Shown here: positions 14,461 through 16,582 of the stretch, one piece after another | Numbering within the stretch: the stretch's first letter is position 1 | Layout: each line of letters starts with the position of its first letter | From: an uncultured Dorea sp. | GTDB lineage: Bacteria; Bacillota; Clostridia; Lachnospirales; Lachnospiraceae | Assembly: GCA_934307335.1 (NCBI GenBank) | Contig: CAKRCL010000038.1 | Span: 1 to 16,582 of the forward strand | Reading direction: 5' to 3' | DNA length: 16,582 nt | The notes under the pieces: model-generated | What the model saw: the letters and a program-made list of their open reading frames with translations, nothing else | What the model was told of the DNA's origin: nothing | The model's database searches: none | Made by a program: the position numbers and the translations under genes

Positions 14461-15231
14461 ATGCTGTTAGTTATCGATGTTGGAAATACAAACATTACAT
14501 TAGGAGTATTTAACGGTGAGAATTTGTCAGCAACATTTCGCATGACTACAAAGATACAAAGAACTTCCGATGAGTACGGAATCGCGTTAAATGAGCTAAT
14601 CCGCCATCAGGGATTTGAAAAATCAGATATTGATGCCTGTATTGTAGCATCAGTTGTGCCGGACATTATGCATTCACTGGGAAGTGCGATGATAAAATAT
14701 TTTGGAATCAAACCAATTGTAGTGTCTGCCGGAATTAAAACAGGACTTAAGATAAAAACTGAAAATCCAAAACAGGTCGGTGCAGATCGTATTGTTGATG
14801 CAGTGGCGGCATTCACATTACATGGCGGACCAGTTATTGTGATTGATTATGGAACCGCAACTACTTATGATGTAGTAGGAGCGGATGGAACATTTGAGGC
14901 AGCAGTCATAGCACCCGGAATCCGGACATCGGCACAGGCAATGTGGAGTCAGGCAGCAATGCTTCCGGCAGTAGAGATTAAGAAACCGGACTCCATTTTG
15001 GCAAAAGAAACCATTTCCTGTATGCAGGCCGGAATTGTATATGGTCAGATTGGACAGACAGAGTACATTGTTAATCGGATCAAAGAAGAATCCGGATATT
15101 CAGATGCAAAAGTCATTGCAAGCGGAGGTTTGGGAAAGATTATCGCAAGCGAGACAAAAACAATTGATATTTATGATCCACAGCTTACATTAAAAGGACT
15201 GCGGATAATTTACGAGAAAAATAAACGTTAA
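14461..15231 (+). CDS. coaX: Type III pantothenate kinase
   Basis: CoaX phosphorylates pantothenate, the first step of coenzyme A synthesis; type III enzymes are not feedback-inhibited by CoA and need a monovalent cation. The 256-residue product has the ASKHA-fold phosphate-1 loop [13 protein letters not shown] near the N-terminus. GADR (107-110) contains the likely catalytic Asp109, and [10 protein letters not shown] (128-137) binds phosphate. SGGLGKI lies toward the C-terminus, and length is normal. GGGAGAGGAG (14441-14450) lies inside the preceding gene and sets the start, immediately after that gene's TAA. Placement downstream of birA puts two cofactor genes together. Confidence 0.95.
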   Translation: MLLVIDVGNTNITLGVFNGENLSATFRMTTKIQRTSDEYGIALNELIRHQGFEKSDIDACIVASVVPDIMHSLGSAMIKYFGIKPIVVSAGIKTGLKIKTENPKQVGADRIVDAVAAFTLHGGPVIVIDYGTATTYDVVGADGTFEAAVIAPGIRTSAQAMWSQAAMLPAVEIKKPDSILAKETISCMQAGIVYGQIGQTEYIVNRIKEESGYSDAKVIASGGLGKIIASETKTIDIYDPQLTLKGLRIIYEKNKR

Positions 15232-15241
15232 AAAATAACTG

Positions 15242-15329
15242 GGGACGTAGTAAAATGCAAAGATACTACGTCTTAAATTAACAAAGGGACGTAGTAAAAT
15301 GCAAAGATACTACGTCTTAAATTAACAAA
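15242..15329. repeat. Perfect tandem duplication of a 44-bp hairpin unit
   Basis: Unit 1 (15242-15285) and unit 2 (15286-15329) are identical over all 44 bp. Each holds a perfect 9-bp inverted repeat, GACGTAGTA and TACTACGTC, with an 11-nt A-rich loop (15244-15272 and 15288-15316), then TTAAATTAACAAA. It fills nearly the whole coaX-dusB gap. The stem is followed by TTAAATT and not a real U-tract, so terminator function would be weak. Perfect identity indicates recent duplication or active homogenisation. Confidence 0.95.
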
Positions 15330-15335
15330 AGGGGT
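15328..15335 (+). promoter_or_regulatory. Ribosome binding site that fixes the dusB TTG start
   Basis: AAAGGGGT (15328-15335), continuing with G at 15336, lies 8 nt before TTG at 15344. It overlaps the last two bases of the second 44-bp repeat unit. No in-frame ATG lies nearby that would give the conserved N-terminus. Confidence 0.7.
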
Positions 15336-15343
15336 GCCCTAAA

Positions 15344-16300
15344 TTGAAGATTGGTAGTCTAAAATTAGAGAATCCGTATATTCTGGCTCCTATGGCAGGT
15401 GTAACAGATCTGCCTTTTCGTTTGCTTTGCAAAGAGCAGGGAGCCGGACTTTTATGTATGGAAATGATCAGTGCGAAAGCGTTGCAATATAAGAATAAGA
15501 ATACAAAGGTACTGTTGGCAATTCATCCGCAGGAATATCCGGTATCGTTACAGTTATTCGGATCAGATCCGGCAATCATTAGTGAGCAGGCGAAACGGAT
15601 AGAAGAATTGCCTTTTCAAGTGTTGGATATCAACATGGGATGTCCGGTTCCGAAGGTGGTCAAGAACGGAGAAGGTTCGGCGCTTATGAAGAATCCGAAG
15701 TTAGTGTACGAGATTGTTTCGGAGACAGTGAAAGCAATTGAAAAACCAGTAACGATTAAGATTCGTAAAGGGTTTGATGATGCACATGTAAATGCAGTGG
15801 AGATTGCAAAAATTGCGGAGGAAGCGGGTGCATCTGCAATTGCGGTTCATGGAAGAACGCGAGAGCAGTATTATTCAGGTGAAGCGGATTGGGAGATTAT
15901 CCGTCAGGTGAAGGAAGCTGTTCAGATTCCGGTTATTGGAAATGGTGATGTAACTTCAGCCGAAAAAGCTGCCAAGATGCGAAAAATTACAGGTTGTGAC
16001 GGAGTGATGATTGGACGCGGTGTTCAAGGAAATCCATGGATTTTCAAAGAGCTGGCAGAATATGACAGAACTGGAAAGATACCACCGAGACCAACATCGC
16101 AGGAAATTCGTGAAATGATGCTCAGACACGCCAGAATGCAACTGGAATTTAAAGGAGAATATCTGGGAATCCGTGAAATGCGTAAGCATGTTGCCTGGTA
16201 TGTAAAAGGTATGAAAGGAGCAGCTAAGTTCCGTGCGCAGATCAATCAGGTAGAGTCTTATGAAGAATTGGAAGAACTGCTTGCAGTATTGATTCCGTAA
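15344..16300 (+). CDS. dusB: tRNA-dihydrouridine synthase (DusB-like)
   Basis: Dus enzymes reduce uridines in tRNA to dihydrouridine using FMN and NADPH. The 318-residue product has a TIM-barrel with LAPMAGVTD (14-22), DINMGCP with the catalytic Cys100, VHGRTREQYYSGEADW for phosphate and tRNA contacts, NGDV, and GCDGVMIGRGVQGNPWIF for FMN phosphate. A C-terminal helical domain follows. The start is TTG at 15344: it yields the usual MKIGSLKLENPYILAPM beginning and has AAAGGGGTG 8 nt upstream. Placement between coaX and greA is common in Clostridia. DusB is the best guess among Dus paralogs. Confidence 0.93.
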   Translation: MKIGSLKLENPYILAPMAGVTDLPFRLLCKEQGAGLLCMEMISAKALQYKNKNTKVLLAIHPQEYPVSLQLFGSDPAIISEQAKRIEELPFQVLDINMGCPVPKVVKNGEGSALMKNPKLVYEIVSETVKAIEKPVTIKIRKGFDDAHVNAVEIAKIAEEAGASAIAVHGRTREQYYSGEADWEIIRQVKEAVQIPVIGNGDVTSAEKAAKMRKITGCDGVMIGRGVQGNPWIFKELAEYDRTGKIPPRPTSQEIREMMLRHARMQLEFKGEYLGIREMRKHVAWYVKGMKGAAKFRAQINQVESYEELEELLAVLIP

Positions 16301-16368
16301 ATAAAAAAAGTAAAGGAAAGTCTTCATAAATCAAACTGTGATTGCGTATACTTTATCGTGCAAAATGA

Positions 16369-16397
16369 TTGACAATAGTCTTTGTATTTTGTATAAT
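16369..16397 (+). promoter_or_regulatory. Consensus sigma-A promoter of greA
   Basis: TTGACA (16369-16374) and TATAAT (16392-16397) are both perfect hexamers with a 17-bp spacer, the strongest promoter seen in the window. Transcription would start near 16404, about 45 nt before the greA ATG. The dusB-greA gap shows no convincing terminator. Confidence 0.93.
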
Positions 16398-16448
16398 AAT
16401 GAAATTGTGAAAGTATCTTTATTTTCAAGAAAGGAATTAAAAAGTACT

Positions 16449-16582
16449 ATGGAAGCGAAGAAGAAATTACTTACTTATGCAGGATTAAAAGCACTTGAAG
16501 AAGAACTGGAGAATCTGAAAGTTGTTAAGCGTAAGGAAGTTGCTGCAAAGATAAAAGAAGCTAGAGAACAGGGAGACTTATC
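16449..16582 (+). CDS. greA: Transcription elongation factor GreA (5' part, cut by window end)
   Basis: GreA enters the RNA polymerase secondary channel and promotes cleavage of the backtracked transcript. Only the first 44 codons are present, beginning [20 protein letters not shown] and running into [17 protein letters not shown]. This matches the N-terminal coiled coil and the IKEAR-x-x-GDLSEN block of the family; the acidic tip should follow just past the edge. The ribosome binding site AAAGGAA (16430-16436) is 12 nt from the ATG, a little far. The coding sequence is intact up to the window end. Confidence 0.92.
   Translation, partial: MEAKKKLLTYAGLKALEEELENLKVVKRKEVAAKIKEAREQGDL

Noticed and set aside
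15242..15329. CRISPR array from two identical units
   Set aside because: The two units are directly contiguous with no variable spacer between them, and no cas gene is present.

Overview
The window reads as ordinary chromosome of a low-GC Clostridia bacterium, most likely a Lachnospiraceae gut anaerobe (Dorea/Mediterraneibacter/Coprococcus type). This is inferred from the rpsF-ssb-rpsR and gdpP-rplI-dnaB blocks, strong AGGAGG-type ribosome binding sites, frequent AGA arginine codons, a clostridial 2[4Fe-4S] ferredoxin, and a birA-(small conserved gene)-coaX-dusB-greA run. No phage, CRISPR array, rRNA or tRNA was seen.

Layout. (1) 1-1241: rpsF-ssb-rpsR with an extended -10 promoter, a foldable leader that hides the rpsF Shine-Dalgarno sequence, and a strong terminator. 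(2) 1308-3500: a sugar-nucleotidyltransferase gene and galE, each with its own likely promoter. (3) 3506-7378: gdpP (c-di-AMP phosphodiesterase), rplI and dnaB, packed with gaps of 2-13 nt and joined to galE by only 5 nt. (4) 7361-8091, minus strand: an unrecognised coiled-coil protein whose 3' end overlaps dnaB, and a 56-residue ferredoxin with its own terminator. (5) 8365-10392: an orphan sugar-binding lipoprotein and a TrmH-family RNA 2'-O-methyltransferase. (6) 10485-11869: an NfeD-like membrane protein and an SPFH/stomatin-like protein, overlapping by 4 nt. (7) 11896-13915: ornithine carbamoyltransferase and BirA. (8) 13921-14099: a dense non-coding block of three nested or tandem hairpins. 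(9) 14128-15231: a small conserved protein directly abutting coaX. (10) 15242-15329: a perfect tandem duplication of a 44-bp hairpin unit, running into the ribosome binding site of a TTG-started dusB. (11) 16369-end: a full consensus promoter and the 5' end of greA.

Most genes are housekeeping: translation (S6, S18, L9, RNA methylation, tRNA dihydrouridylation), replication (SSB, DnaB), c-di-AMP turnover, sugar nucleotides, cofactors (biotin ligation, CoA) and arginine metabolism. I found no convincing new multi-gene system. The parts most worth a second look are non-coding: the hairpin block upstream of coaX, the tandem 44-bp hairpin repeat before dusB, and the rpsF leader. After these come the orphan binding protein, the convergent overlap at dnaB, and the eleven-residue repeats in the SPFH protein.
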